From Gloeopeniophorella convolvens (lineage: Eukaryota > Basidiomycota > Agaricomycetes > Russulales), in assembly GCA_022496205.1 (NCBI GenBank), contig WTXD01000044.1:163250-227249 (forward strand): a stretch of DNA of 64,000 nt, in the 5' to 3' direction. The notes below the pieces were generated by a model that had not been told where the DNA came from, made no database searches, and saw nothing but the letters and a program-made list of their open reading frames with translations. Position 1 is the stretch's first letter; every line of letters begins with the position of its first letter. The translations under genes were made by a program, and so were the position numbers. Below, one piece after another: positions 21,593-32,565 of this stretch.

Positions 21593-23693
21593 CTACTTTC
21601 GACGCTTCCTGAACATCACGTTCACGTTCCTCGGGATAAGCATCGAAGCGAAGCATATATCTGATGGCATCTCCTTCCCATCTTCGAACTTGAGGTCGTA
21701 ACGAGTGATAATGGCTGCAAGCAAGGTCTTGACCTCAGTCACCGCGAAAAAGCGCCCGGGACTGTTGGGAAGTGGATGCGTCAGATATAATACAATCAAT
21801 CGAGGTAGTGCGTGTTCTAGGCATGCTCTATGGTGTACTCACCACGCGTGCCGTCCATGTCCGAATGACAGGTGCATCGGAGAGGTAGAGACCGCCTGAT
21901 ATTTGCCCATCGTAGCATCGACGTCGGTCTCGCGAAGCTTGGAAAAGCGGAACGCATCAAAGCTCTCCGGATCAGTGTAGATATCCTGATCCTGGTGCGT
22001 GGCAAGAACTGGAACTTTCACATCTACTCCCGCAGGGATGGTACTACCGTTCGAGAGCGTGAGTGGACGCAGCGTCCGGCGGCTGAACGAGACTGAACAA
22101 ATTTTAATACCAGGCCGGCGACGAAAAAGATATTCACGAACGGAGATTCAGTCCGTGTAGCCTCTGAGTCTCCCGCAAGAAGCTGTCGAGCTTGACCATC
22201 TTGTCCATGCCGGCCTTCGTCCAACCTTCTTCCGCAACGGCAGATTCGATATCTTGGCGGAGGCCTTCCACGAACTCTGGGTGTGCAATAAGACGATACA
22301 GTGCCTGCACAGTTGTCTAGACACCGTGGGAAAGGGAGGGGGTCAACGTATGTTGCTCGATTAAGTCGGAGGAACAGGTCACTTACCAGAGAAGTCGTGT
22401 GGATAGCGGCAAAGTTGATAAGGAGCATCCGACGCGCCAAGCCTTCAAGCGACCTCTCCGGGCCTTTAGCTTCACTCATGAGCCACATCAGGAAGTCGTT
22501 CTGACTCGCGACTGTGTGAGGAAATAGCAAGGAGGGACGAGGGTTAAAGGGCAACGAACCGGCTTATCCTCCCACTCGTCACCAAGCTCGTCCAACCTCG
22601 CAAAACGTTCTTCAACAATGGGTCTTAGGAATTCCATCTCCTTGCGAACCTGGGAAGGAAGATTCGAAAGCATACGCTTCACGATCCTGATCTCGGTGTA
22701 AGACACGCGTGGTGGATGAGTGTAGGAATAGAACACCCGGTTTCAATGGCTCAGGGAAAAAACTGATGATCGTGGCGAATGTCATGACTTTGGTCGCGAA
22801 ATCCAGGTTGAGTTGCTGATAGTCGCGATCCCGGCCTTTGATCCATCAGCGTTGACTAGGTGCAAGCACCGGGGGACCATGCATACATAGAGGAGCACCA
22901 ACGAACACGCGATTCGTGACGCGACATATCGCCCTTTGCAATGTTTTTAGCATGGGTATCTTGACCCAATCTGTCCATTCAGTAAGCAGCCGAAGCTGCA
23001 TTCGGCTAGTCTCCACTCACCATCACCAGATACGGGAAGCACATCGTCCAGAGAAGCCATAATCTCATCGCGGAGACCACTGAAAGTGTTGTGAATGTTG
23101 CGAGTCAACTTGGTGCGTATGATATGGAGATGGTAATGGTCGTCTTTGACGATGAGATCGAGTGTGTGGTCGGGCTGGACGCTCTAGTACAGGTGATAAG
23201 CGACGAAAACGAATCGTCAAAAGATGCGGCGTACATCCAAGACCGGCTCGAGGAAAGACAGAACATCATCGGGCGCTCTCCTCATGTCCTCAATGTGCTC
23301 AGGAGATGTAACAAGCACGGTCCATCTCCGGAAAGAAGCAATCTTGAAAAGTCCAGGTTTGTACTGTAAGTTACAATACGGTTTGTCAACTTACGCCTAG
23401 AGTCACTACATTCCGGGATGATACGACGAACCTTTGCACAGCCTTCTTCGACCATTCTCTTGCCATCAAATATATAGCGAAGGGCGGAAAAGTAAGACAG
23501 GATCGGATCCGAGAAGCCCAAAGTTGGGATGGCGTCGAGCTAATTGCTGGTAGTCAGTTACGCAGAGCATCACGGTAGTCAAGCACGCGGGACTGACCAA
23601 GGGGTCCCTCCTTCTGTACCAGACAACGAACAAGAAAATCACGGAAAATATACCAGCGAGGAGCGACTCTCTTGAGAAAGACTCATCGGCCAT
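21593..23693 (-). CDS. Cytochrome P450 monooxygenase 2
   Basis: Eleven exons: 23693-23598, 23539-23432, 23363-23235, 23183-23021, 22970-22887, 22835-about 22739, about 22686-22560, 22500-22387, 22316-22142, 22092-21843, 21761-21593 (about 503 residues). It has an N-terminal anchor (LLAGIFSVIFLFVVWY), I-helix NFAAIHTTSL, ExxR in FLRETQRL and haem loop FGHGRHACPGRFFA. Exon lengths match P450-1 almost exactly. The exception is the exon 6/7 junction. P450-1 has AAACC|GTACGC there; this gene has AAACCGGGTGTTC, so no GT lies at the homologous position. A frame-keeping alternative is GGT|GTTCTA at 22735 with acceptor CCGAG before 22691 (43-nt intron, adds four codons). Otherwise the gene could be hypomorphic. 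Everything else is intact. Confidence 0.88.
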
Positions 23694-23856
23694 GCTGCGT
23701 CAGGCCTCAGGCCTCAGGGGTCAAGTTTAGGTTTGGGTAGTGTCGGAGGGCAGGCGGGAGCAGGCGCCGGGAGGGGCAACGATTTTATAGCAACAGTAGA
23801 CTGTCCCCACGGCAGTGCCGCAGGGCGCTGCGCGCGGTCGGCCACGGTCGGTATTA

Positions 23857-24069
23857 CAGCTAAAACCGAAACCGTAGGCCCTTTTCCACTTCTCGGGAAT
23901 ACAGGCCAGGGTCTCCATTAAGCGTTCGGCTGCTGATGCCGAAAAACCCGCCTTCCAACACAAAATGATGACCCTGTGTCGAGGGCTTAACTTCCTGCTC
24001 CGCTCAGATTATGTCAGACTCGCGTGTATCTGAACAACCAGCAGGGGCCTACGGTTTCGGTTCTAGCTG
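23857..24069. mobile_element. TA-flanked MITE (213 bp)
   Basis: The left end CAGCTAAAACCGAAACCGTA and the reverse complement of the right end CAGCTAGAACCGAAACCGTA agree over about 25 bp with one mismatch, continuing into GGCC. TA dinucleotides flank both sides (23855-23856, 24070-24071). There is no coding capacity. It lies about 160 bp upstream of the P450-2 start codon, so it may contribute to its promoter. The CAGCT end is shared with the larger element at 24655. Confidence 0.72.
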
Positions 24070-24654
24070 TAAATCGTTGGACGATGGCACTTCGGTTGTC
24101 TTTGGATGTGCGCTCTCCCTCGTATCACGAGGTACTACTTGCTCGCCGAAATCACCCGGGAGCGGCCTGGGACGCAGGACGGCTGGCCTTCTGGCATTCA
24201 GAACAATAACTGGATCAAGAACTCACCTTTGTGCGCATGCCAACCAATGGGGGTGATAACTTACACGCACCCATTCGAAAAGGTGCGCCAAAGGGTTTGT
24301 GTCTCTCCAGCCTTGAAAGGTCTATCCTTTGGATCGGAGTGACTGGCCGTATGCAAACGGAGATGAGCTCAGGGTTGAATTGGGCATGTCACCGCCAAGG
24401 TCTCGTGGCCAACTCGTGGCACGCCGAAGCTCGGAAGTGCTTCTGTATCGGATTGACCTCATGCGCTGGCTGGATATTGAAGTTAGATCCAGAGCAAGCT
24501 CGAGGGCGTGCTCGTACTGCCAGTCGTGTGCAACGGACCACATGGCAATCGAACGTGTGATATGGTATCCTAGTAAGTATGCTAGCACACGCGACGCTTC
24601 AACGTTACGCGTTGTGGCGCGCCCTGACACGTCACACGCCGGAAACGGCGCCTA

Positions 24655-25935
24655 CAGCTGTTCCGGAAAAGCTTGGTAGTCGCGTCTCGCGGCGCGGAAA
24701 AAAATAAAATAAATCGGAAAATCGAAAAACCGAAAACCGACGCTCTGCACACTCTGCATCACAGATTCGACCCTAGAAGTGTGTATATGATGAAGCTATA
24801 AGGTCTGAGAGTACATGCATGCATTAGAGTTCGAAAAAAGAGTGATATTGTGTAAGAGCAAGCCGAATCACAGTCCAGCTGGCCCAAAGTGTGGCTAGTG
24901 GGCTACAGTGAGCGTCAACTTCCACCCAACGCGATCGACAGCGCACGAGTCGAGCCAGAGTCCTTATTGGTGCCGCTGGCAAGCAGCACATTGAGCAGCT
25001 GGACAGAGGACTGAGTTGAAGAACCCTCGCTCACGCGCTCGCGTGCGAATCGGACTCGGCGGACCCGGAACTCTCTGCTTGGCCCACTCAGTCGCTGGTC
25101 ATCTCGCGCATCTCCAGCAGGTCCGACTTGTGGTGCGATGAAGAGACTACCATGGTGTGCACTGGCGGCGTGTCTCGCAATGGGGCGTGTTGCGAGGCAT
25201 GTGAGGCCATCGGTGAGTCGTGACAGATCCTGCAATTGAACATGCTGCCACCAACGACATGCCCTGCTGCACGCCAGCAACAGCGATCTTGTGAGAGCCG
25301 TCAACGTCCTGCAGGGGCACGCAGTACGCTGGCAGTCACAGTACACCGCACGGCATGTGGCACACCTCGATGTAAGATGTCAGCGATAGCGGCACTCATC
25401 AGCGATGGCATAGCCTGCGGTGCCATCAGCAACGGCACCATGTTGATAGCACATCTACAACGTCTTGCAGGGCACAGGACACACTGGCGACACGTACCCG
25501 TGTAGCATCCTCAGCACGTGTGCTCCAGGTGTGCATGCTCAGCACACTTTTGGACCTGCAGAACTTGTGCACAGCACCCGACTGGGAGCCAACAAGTCAT
25601 TCCTCCTATACTGCTCAATCCATCAGCAAAGATTCGTGACAGAGATGCTCAGACAAGCACCCAAAGCTTCGTGGATGTGCTCTAAGTCCCAGCCTTGCAG
25701 GAATAGCTCAATTTTCACAACCCTTGATGTCAATGTCGATGTTCCGGTTTAGCATGGTGCGAGGGAACGAAAGGCAATAGAAACACGGTATCTCTCGCAA
25801 TTTCAATGTGGTTTGGTTCATAGAATAGATGGCAAACACGAAGTTCTTCTCCCTACGCATTTTGGGATTTTTCCGATTTATTTTATTTTTTTCCGCGCCG
25901 CGAGACACGACTACCAAGCTTTTCCGGAACAGCTG
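24655..25935. mobile_element. TA-flanked transposon-like element with long terminal inverted repeats
   Basis: A 1281-bp unit. The left end CAGCTGTTCCGGAAAAGCTT matches the reverse complement of the right end for about 68 bp with one mismatch; the repeat continues through CTCGCGGCGCGG and an A-rich AATAAAATAAATCGG stretch. TA flanks each side (24653-24654, 25936-25937), the target of the Tc1/mariner superfamily. The interior has no frame resembling a transposase (no DDE/D signature seen), so it looks non-autonomous. The inside holds related pairs, such as CAACGTCCTGCAGGGGCAC near 25302 and CAACGTCTTGCAGGGCAC near 25458. High similarity of the two arms suggests a recent insertion. Confidence 0.78.
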
Positions 25936-25937
25936 TA

Positions 25938-26719
25938 AGAATGCTGCGCGTAGATCCAAACCTATCCAAACTTAAGAGTGAATCAATGTCTGACACTCGA
26001 CCGTGCCTTTCAGATGTCAAGTCGACCGGTTCCCTCGTCTTCGCGGTGACCACCAAACATTGCTCATTCTTTCGGGTTGGGGCTGGTTGAGGCTGGTTGA
26101 GCAGTGCCACTGCCTGCCGCTGTATCACGGGGATGTTAACGTTCTGTCCCGTGTCCTGCCAGTGGGTGTCGATATCTCGGCTCTCAGGTGACTTGACACC
26201 ATCTCGTTGAACCTGTTGATAAGGAGCGTGCTCGAATTGAGATTCAAGATCAAGCCGAAATGAGCCTTGAAGAGCTTGAAGGCCTTCGAAGTTTTGAACA
26301 CAAAGATCGAAAGATCGAAAGGCAGCCTACCAAATGGGCGAATTTGCGCGCGTGGGTCAGCACCGCTTCCGCACTTTGAAATCCATAAATTCAAATTAAT
26401 CCCGAAGCTTCAGCCTCAACCCAACGCCGAGGTCCGACCAGATATGCCCAGGCGGCCATAGCTCAGGTTGCATATAGCCTTTAGACTTGGGCTGTTGGTT
26501 TTCGTATTCGTAGCGTCAACAACGACCATCATAAACTTCGACCTGGCACTCATGCTTTGTGGCTCCCGAGTAGACGTGTATATGCAAGGTTCGGACCCTT
26601 AGCATAGCAGGGGCGAGATACATGAAGAGTTGTCGAACAGTGATCGAGAGTGTGATAATACATCTGTTAGAACATGCATATATCCGTACGAATAATATGA
26701 TCCAAGTTCAAAAGAGTCC
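25938..26719. other. Intergenic region, no gene seen
   Basis: About 780 bp between the transposon-like element and the stop of the DUF7330-like gene. It contains a short tandem repeat GGCTGGTTGAGGCTGGTTGA near 26081-26100 and AAGATCGAAAGATCGAAAG near 26301. No gene is supported. Confidence 0.4.
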
Positions 26720-28361
26720 TCAGACGGTCAAGCTGACCTGGTCGTTAGTTGTTTCAAGCTTCGCTGAGCCCGAATGCGACCTGCTGCTTTCCGGGACCCA
26801 CTTGACGTTTCCCTGCATCTTTGTTTTGGCGAGCCGCGTCACCACCACGCTCCGTCGGCGTCCGAGGCCTGAAGGATCTTCAACTCTCGAGCGATCAAGG
26901 ACTGGCGCTGCGTTCGTAGTCTCCGTGGAGAATGTGCCCTCATATGCGGGGTCGAGGAGAGCGCGCACAGGCGAGTTGGTCGAAGAAGCGTCGAAGTTGA
27001 GAACAGAATTCACAGGAGACTCGTGGTAGACAACTTCAATATGTTGGTTGGTAGTGCGCGCATGCACGTCGAAGGATCCACCTGTTCTCGATTTTGAAGT
27101 CGACACCAAAGATAAGTCGGCTTCGATGTGCCTAGTCGCATGCATCAGTAAACGAGGCAACCATCATAACACGATAACTGACCCGTTAGTACTCTTTACA
27201 GACACTTTCGTTGTCTTGCCTTTGTCGTCGTTTTTTGCACCGATGCTCACTGAAACGGGTGCGTTCGTTGTTTCTAACGTGAGGGAGTCCGACGTGTTGA
27301 AAACGCCACTAATGGCGCCGTTGGTCGCTCGCACAAGTAGTTCCTTGGCGACGAGACCCTGCAGACGCTTAAGAACTGCATAGCAGTGAAAGACAACGAA
27401 ACTTACTGCTATCTCAATTGGGCTATTCGTTGATTGGAGAGACACTCCACCGAAGCGAAGTGCAGATAGGTCCTCGATATGGACGGCGAACTTGGGCAAT
27501 TCCGCACCGAACGCAGGATAGCTGCGGATCGCGTTACGTTTGGACGGAAGCTCTACGGTGATCAAGAAGCGCAATCTGTCCTTCTCATATGGTGGGAAGC
27601 GTCCACGCCAGGTCGTTGGGGTCTGCACAGCGAGTATGAGCATGCGTAAAAACAAACCGTGACCAATCATGACATACGAAAATCCCAATACCCTTCTGTC
27701 CACCTCGTCGGCTAAGCTTGCAAGAACTTGCACGAGAAAGGGCCTCGGCGTCACTATGATGGACGAAGACTTGGACGGTCACGTCTGTTGCCTTGTTCGA
27801 TTCGGTCACGTACAACTCGCCGGCTGCGAGGTCACCGCGGGAGACGAGGAAAAGCGCATCCGCATTGGCAGGGAGAGTGAACTGGGCCTGTGACCAAACG
27901 CCGGAGTGGAAGTTGAACTCCCGAAGACGCGGGTGGGCGCGGTCGGACGCGCTGACCCACAATACGCAATCGTCGATGTCACCGTCCTTGTATGTGGGGG
28001 GCCTATATCATCCTTGATGGTGCTCTAATCAACATCGTTCGCATCTCAGGGCGCGCAGAGAACGTGTATGAGGACTCACCCATCGTCTATGGCGCCCAGT
28101 CACCACGTCAATGAAGGAAGATATGAAGATACCGATGAGGGCCCAGATGAGGACAGCAACCAAGAATGCTTTAATGAAGCGTCTGTGGGCAGGTTCTCGG
28201 GGTAGCAGAGAGTCTTCAGTAGGGATGGGTATGTATCTCGAAGTGCTCTGATAGTCGTTGTACGCAGGCGGAGGAGGGGCTGGCTCCGCTTCGAGTGCCT
28301 GCTGAGGCGGAGTAGAGGCATTGCCCTTGCGCAACGGCGCGTTCTCGTCCGGGACGATCAT
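26720..28361 (-). CDS. Type II membrane protein with DUF7330-like ectodomain
   Basis: Five exons (28361-28080, 27986-27678, 27622-27407, 27358-27183, 27131-26720) give 464 residues. The first 65 residues are Pro-rich and cytosolic in character, then one membrane helix (FLVAVLIWALIGIFISSFI, about residues 66-84), then a large ectodomain. That domain is built of repeating TTN/STN turns: LQSTNSPIEI, LVRATNGAISG, LETTNAPVSVS, VKSTNGHIEAD, ARTTNQHIEVV, SSTNSPVRALL, TETTNAAPV, LETTNDQVSL. This pattern, a beta-solenoid or stacked strand ladder, is characteristic of the fungal DUF7330-type proteins common in Agaricomycetes. Function is unknown; a cell-surface or secretory-pathway adhesin-like role is inference. 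The first acceptor (ACAAG before 27986) was chosen because it alone gives the open frame. Confidence 0.82.
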
Positions 28362-29164
28362 GAAGGAAAGCAAAGAGTGGGAGGTGCGGGCGCAAAGGGG
28401 CTGACAACGGCCGCACTGTGTTGGAGATATTTATCAAGAGGAATGGAGGAGCGCCCAGAGCATGTGGAGCGCACTGCGCAACTGCTGCGCAGCTCGCAGC
28501 ACCTATATCGAGTGGCGGAAGACGTCCAAAGCAGGGAATACTTGCTACTTCCGGAAGCGGATCAGTCGTCGGCCCCGAGTCGCGGGACCTTCCGGGCTCT
28601 TCCCAGCAGCCAGCCTCTGGCAAGACTCCACCACTGCCACTCCAAGCCGTCGTCACCTCAGGCCCACAGTGCTCTGCCATTGAATATCTCTTCTAGAATC
28701 TAGCAACACCAATGGTCGATTTCGCGAGGTGGATTCTCCTAAACCTCCAACTGTTGCTAAATCTAGCCACCGTCGCACGTATGGCCTTTGCTACGTCTAT
28801 CACATCGCTCCGAACTTGGCTGGCGCTAGGATTCTGGTCTTCGAGTCCAGATGCAGCAGCAGCATACAATGCCAGCGCCCCCCCATTAGCTCTGGTCACG
28901 CAATCGTGAACCTTCGTATGATTGAAAGCATCCATTGTGCGACATGAACCACACCCGTTTAGCACGTGCAAGCATCGCTCATACGCAAGGCTATTGAGGT
29001 ATAAACATAGACGGTCAGCTGACTTCCCTGGGCTTCATGATTTCCCCCAGAGAAGACGATACATGCGTCATGAGTTGAAGACCTGTGATCATGGAATACC
29101 CCACGGGCCGTTGCTCTCTATGTGGGGCTACATGCAGAAGCAGGCTTCAATGCTTGCTCCTTGC
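28362..29164. other. Divergent intergenic region
   Basis: About 800 bp between the DUF7330-like gene (-) and the polygalacturonase (+). Short frames exist but none has splice or family support. No RNA gene was recognised. Confidence 0.4.
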
Positions 29165-29170
29165 TATAAA
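29165..29170 (+). promoter_or_regulatory. TATA box of the polygalacturonase gene
   Basis: TATAAA about 56 bp before the start codon at 29226, within TGCTATAAAGGATT. Confidence 0.5.
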
Positions 29171-29225
29171 GGATTCGGATTGTTGTTTTCCACCCAACCA
29201 CCCCAGAAACAGTGTTAGCAGTACC

Positions 29226-31037
29226 ATGTTAGGCGGCATACTGTGTGTACTTTTTCTCGCAGCTGTTCTGGACTCCCCGCTTTCCGGTGCAACGCATTTA
29301 CCATCCTGCTCACTTTCGCCGAGTGGGGGTGATGATGGACCCGCTTTCCTTGAGGCTGTCCGAGCTTGCAGCATGGTCTCAGTCCCTAAAAGCAAAACCA
29401 TCAAGATCGCATCTCGGCTCAACATGACAAATCTCAAGAATAAGCACATTGTTCGTCAATTTGCCGCCTCTTACTGACCTCCTACCCCAAACAAGTGCAC
29501 TCATCGAGGCTTGACAGAGCATACAAGGGGCTGTCAAGTTTAGTGACGACCTTGAGTATTGGGGTGGGGTACGTCGCCGTTGATGACTGCGCAACATGAC
29601 AGCGCACCGAGCGTGAGCACTGCTTCAGAACGCGTTCTCGTTCGCTTTTCAGAACCAGTCAACGTTCTGGCTACTTGGTGGACAGAATATTCTACTGGAT
29701 GGAGGAGGGACGCTCGACGGCTCCGGCCAGGTACGGTCTTACAGTCCTACACTGGGTCTACATGACGCGCATCTCACACGGAACACAGGCTTGGTATGAT
29801 GGATTGTAGGCCTCACTTTCTTTTGTGGGAGTCCGTGAGACCCTACGGCGCTGACTATCAGCCAGCGCGAAGAACAGCTCACTCGTCCGACCCATCATTC
29901 TCACCGTATTCGAAGGTGACAACGTCGCCATCCAGAACATCAAACTACTGAATAGCCCTGAGTGGAACAACCTGGTTTGCAGCTTAGCCTACGTCATGGC
30001 TGACGACTGTTGACCTTTTCTCTACAGGTCCACCAAAGTCGGAACGTTGTATACGCGAACATACACATTAACTCACAATCAACCTCTGAGAATAATGCTG
30101 CCAATACAGATGGATGGGACATCTACCGCAGCGACAAGGTTGTCATCAGAGATTCGGTTATCAACAACGGAGACGATTGTGTTTCCTTCAAACCAAGTGT
30201 GTGGCCTCTTATGGTTCTACGCGCCTAGTGAACTCGTTCAGATGCTACCAACATCTTGGTGTCAAATCTACATTGTAACGGCTCTCAGTAAGCCATGCCC
30301 TCACCTCTTCGTGATTATAAACATATTCTACATATACAGCGGGATTTCTGTCGGCTCCTTGGGACAATATCCTGGAATTTTCGACATTGTCGAGAACGTC
30401 CTTGCCACGTATGTCACCCGTGCCCTTTCAATTTCCAAAGATGCTGACACCTTGCCTAATCGTGTAGAGACATCGTGATGTCCAACGCAGAGAATGGAGC
30501 ACGCATCAAAGCATGGGCAGGGCCAAATGTAGGAAGCGGGATAGTGAAGAACATCACCTTCACCCGATTCCGCGAGACGAACGTCGACAACCCTATCATC
30601 ATCGACCAGGTAATCGCACTCTTACATCTGTTTTATCTAAGGGCCGACTCCAGTCCATTAGTGTTACGAGACGGATGCGTCAGTGTGTGCGGAGTTCCCC
30701 TCGAACACTCTTATACAAGACGTCTGGTTTGACAGGTGGGCATTGTTAGCCAACCCCGACCGAATCGTCATATCCTTACGAAGTTCTACAGCATCTCCGG
30801 GACATCCTCTGGAAAAGAGAAAGCACAAGTTGCGTCACTGTCGTGTTCTCCGGACAGTCGCTGCAGTGACATTAACGTCAACGACATAACCCTCTCGTGC
30901 GTCCGCACCAGGTCGCGTGCCCTCACACTAATCCTGTCGACAGGCCACCATCCGGGAGCGCCACATACAGCTGCCAGAATGTGAATCTAACAGGAAACGC
31001 AGCAACGCTTTTCGGAGCTTGCGCCAACACTGGGTGA
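29226..31037 (+). CDS. Secreted GH28 exopolygalacturonase
   Basis: Twelve exons: 29226-29450, 29518-29568, 29629-29730, 29789-29805 (17 nt), 29866-29974, 30028-30196, 30242-30287, 30340-30408, 30468-30609, 30662-30735, 30792-30896, 30944-31037 (400 residues). It hydrolyses alpha-1,4-galacturonan in pectin outside the cell. A signal peptide is clear (MLGGILCVLFLAAVLDSPL). The right-handed beta-helix carries all GH28 catalytic motifs: NTDGWD, NGDDC, SHGISVGSLG and RIK. The exo-type assignment rests on overall resemblance (AWYDGFAKNSSLVRP, DGWDIYRSDKVVI) and is less certain than the family. Cysteine-rich C-terminus. Several N-glycosylation sites are visible. The last base of the mini-exon and the acceptor at 29865 were fixed by frame. 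Confidence 0.93.
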
Positions 31038-31661
31038 CCTCGCACCTGACTGAAAAAAAGAAGGCGATATTGGCGTTTTGGAGACAGCGCCCGTGGGCCG
31101 TTGTGATGGTTCCCTCGCACGGAACTCGTGGTACTCTGTTTCGGATCTTCCTTTGCTGTAGAATTTATCAGGTTTGATCTGAGCATCGTACAAGCGCCCC
31201 GGTACCATATTTCACAGTGTCCGAATCCGACGAGCCCGACCCACCTAAGCGCTTCCTTTATTTGAAGGGTTTCTTATGTAGGGTTGGTTCAACGAGTAAT
31301 GTACCCATGACCGCGCGGGTCCTCACAAACACCCATCCAACTGGTAGTGGCAGTGCCAAGGCTGTGGCTGATCAAATTCAGACTCGAACCGCGACCTACG
31401 TTGCACTCCACACAGAGCCCCTCGACACCTTGCTTCAGAGCCTGTTACTCTGCCCCAACCACGCGCAAGTTTAGTACGCCGATGCCCCAGGATTCGCTCG
31501 CCTCGCAAAAACCCCGGTTGCTTTCATAAATTTGTCATCGTACGCAATCTTGAATGGAGAAACCCCTGTTGCTGATAAAGCATCGTACCCGCGCACTCAG
31601 TTTTATTTGAGATCACCGGCGATCGCAGCCCGCAACACTGTTCATGTAACGCTTGGTTTCC
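31038..31661. other. Intergenic region, no gene seen
   Basis: About 620 bp between the polygalacturonase stop and the promoter of the first GNAT gene. Only short unsupported frames. Confidence 0.4.
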
Positions 31662-31668
31662 TATAAAA
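31662..31668 (+). promoter_or_regulatory. TATA box of GNAT gene 1
   Basis: TATAAAA about 90 bp upstream of the start codon at 31752. Confidence 0.5.
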
Positions 31669-31751
31669 TCAAGTTTCTGGCATGCTCCTTCCGCTCAACG
31701 CACCTCTGCCGCGCCCCTTACTCGTCCGTCCCAATCGCTAGCTCGCGAGAT

Positions 31752-32507
31752 ATGAGCTTCACGAACTCATGCGAGCCAAGCCGCGAGCCAGAGCTCCTTC
31801 GCGGATACTATGGTCCGGACCCCTACGACATCAATTGGGCCTTTCCGCTGCACGAGGCGACTCTCGAATCGGAGCGCGTCAAGCTGACGCCGTTCATCCC
31901 TTCCACCCACGCCGAGGAATACATGAAGCAGTACAACGAGCACCCAAACCTGCACCGTTGGATCCCGCTCGACCTGCGCAGCACGGACCACCTGCTGACG
32001 ACGGTCGAGGTCATGGTGCGGCGCCAGCCGGGCTGGCTGCTCTTCGCCATCCATGACAAGACGCGAGGCGGCGCTTACGCGGGCGTGATCGGCCTCGTGC
32101 AGGCGTCCGCGCACACGCTGTCCGTCGAGATCGGCTGGGTCCTCGTCTTCCCCGCGTTCCAGCGCACGCACGTCGCGCCGAACGCCGTCGGGCTGCTCCT
32201 GCAGTATTGCCTCGAGGTACCCGACGCGGCGCGCCCGGGCCTGGGCATGCGGCGCGTGCAGTGGACCGCGAATACGAGAAACATGCCGTCCATCGGCGCG
32301 GCGAAGCGCATGGGTTTCAAAGAGGAGGGCACGATGCGCTGGTCGTGGGTGCTCCCTGAGGGAAAGGAGGGCAACGGGATCCCTATACGACAAGGAGATC
32401 CTCGGAGGCTCAACCCCGGCCGCGACAGTACCATCTTATCTGTGTGCGCCGATGACTGGGAGAACGGTGGTCGGGAACACGTACAGCAGGTGATCGACCG
32501 CCCATAA
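31752..32507 (+). CDS. GNAT family N-acetyltransferase, paralogue 1
   Basis: Intronless, 251 residues from MSFTNSCEPS. The GNAT fold is recognised from LESERVKLTPFIPSTHAEEY (RimJ-type start), GGAYAGVIGLVQASAHTLSVEIGWVLVFPAFQRTHV (strands 4-5 and the acetyl-CoA-binding turn) and GMRRVQWTANTRNMPSIGAAKRMGFKEEGTMR, typical of RimJ/RimL-like enzymes that acetylate amino groups of proteins or small molecules. Substrate unknown. The first residues contain a conserved GPDPYDINW motif also seen in paralogue 2 and at the right end of the window. Convergent with paralogue 2; the two stops are 468 bp apart with a MITE between them. The upstream in-frame extension lacks an ATG. Confidence 0.9.
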   Translation: MSFTNSCEPSREPELLRGYYGPDPYDINWAFPLHEATLESERVKLTPFIPSTHAEEYMKQYNEHPNLHRWIPLDLRSTDHLLTTVEVMVRRQPGWLLFAIHDKTRGGAYAGVIGLVQASAHTLSVEIGWVLVFPAFQRTHVAPNAVGLLLQYCLEVPDAARPGLGMRRVQWTANTRNMPSIGAAKRMGFKEEGTMRWSWVLPEGKEGNGIPIRQGDPRRLNPGRDSTILSVCADDWENGGREHVQQVIDRP

Positions 32508-32565
32508 GATTCGTTACTATCCGAGTCTTGTGGGGAGCGAACACAGTAAGTGATCTGTTATGATA

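Noticed and set aside
21593..23693. P450-2 as a pseudogene
   Set aside because: All motifs and ten of eleven exons are intact, and a frame-keeping splice exists at the altered junction, so it is annotated as a gene with a caveat.
28800..28870. A tRNA-like TTCGAGTCC segment
   Set aside because: No matching A box or cloverleaf arms could be placed around it; no other tRNA or rRNA gene was found in the window.
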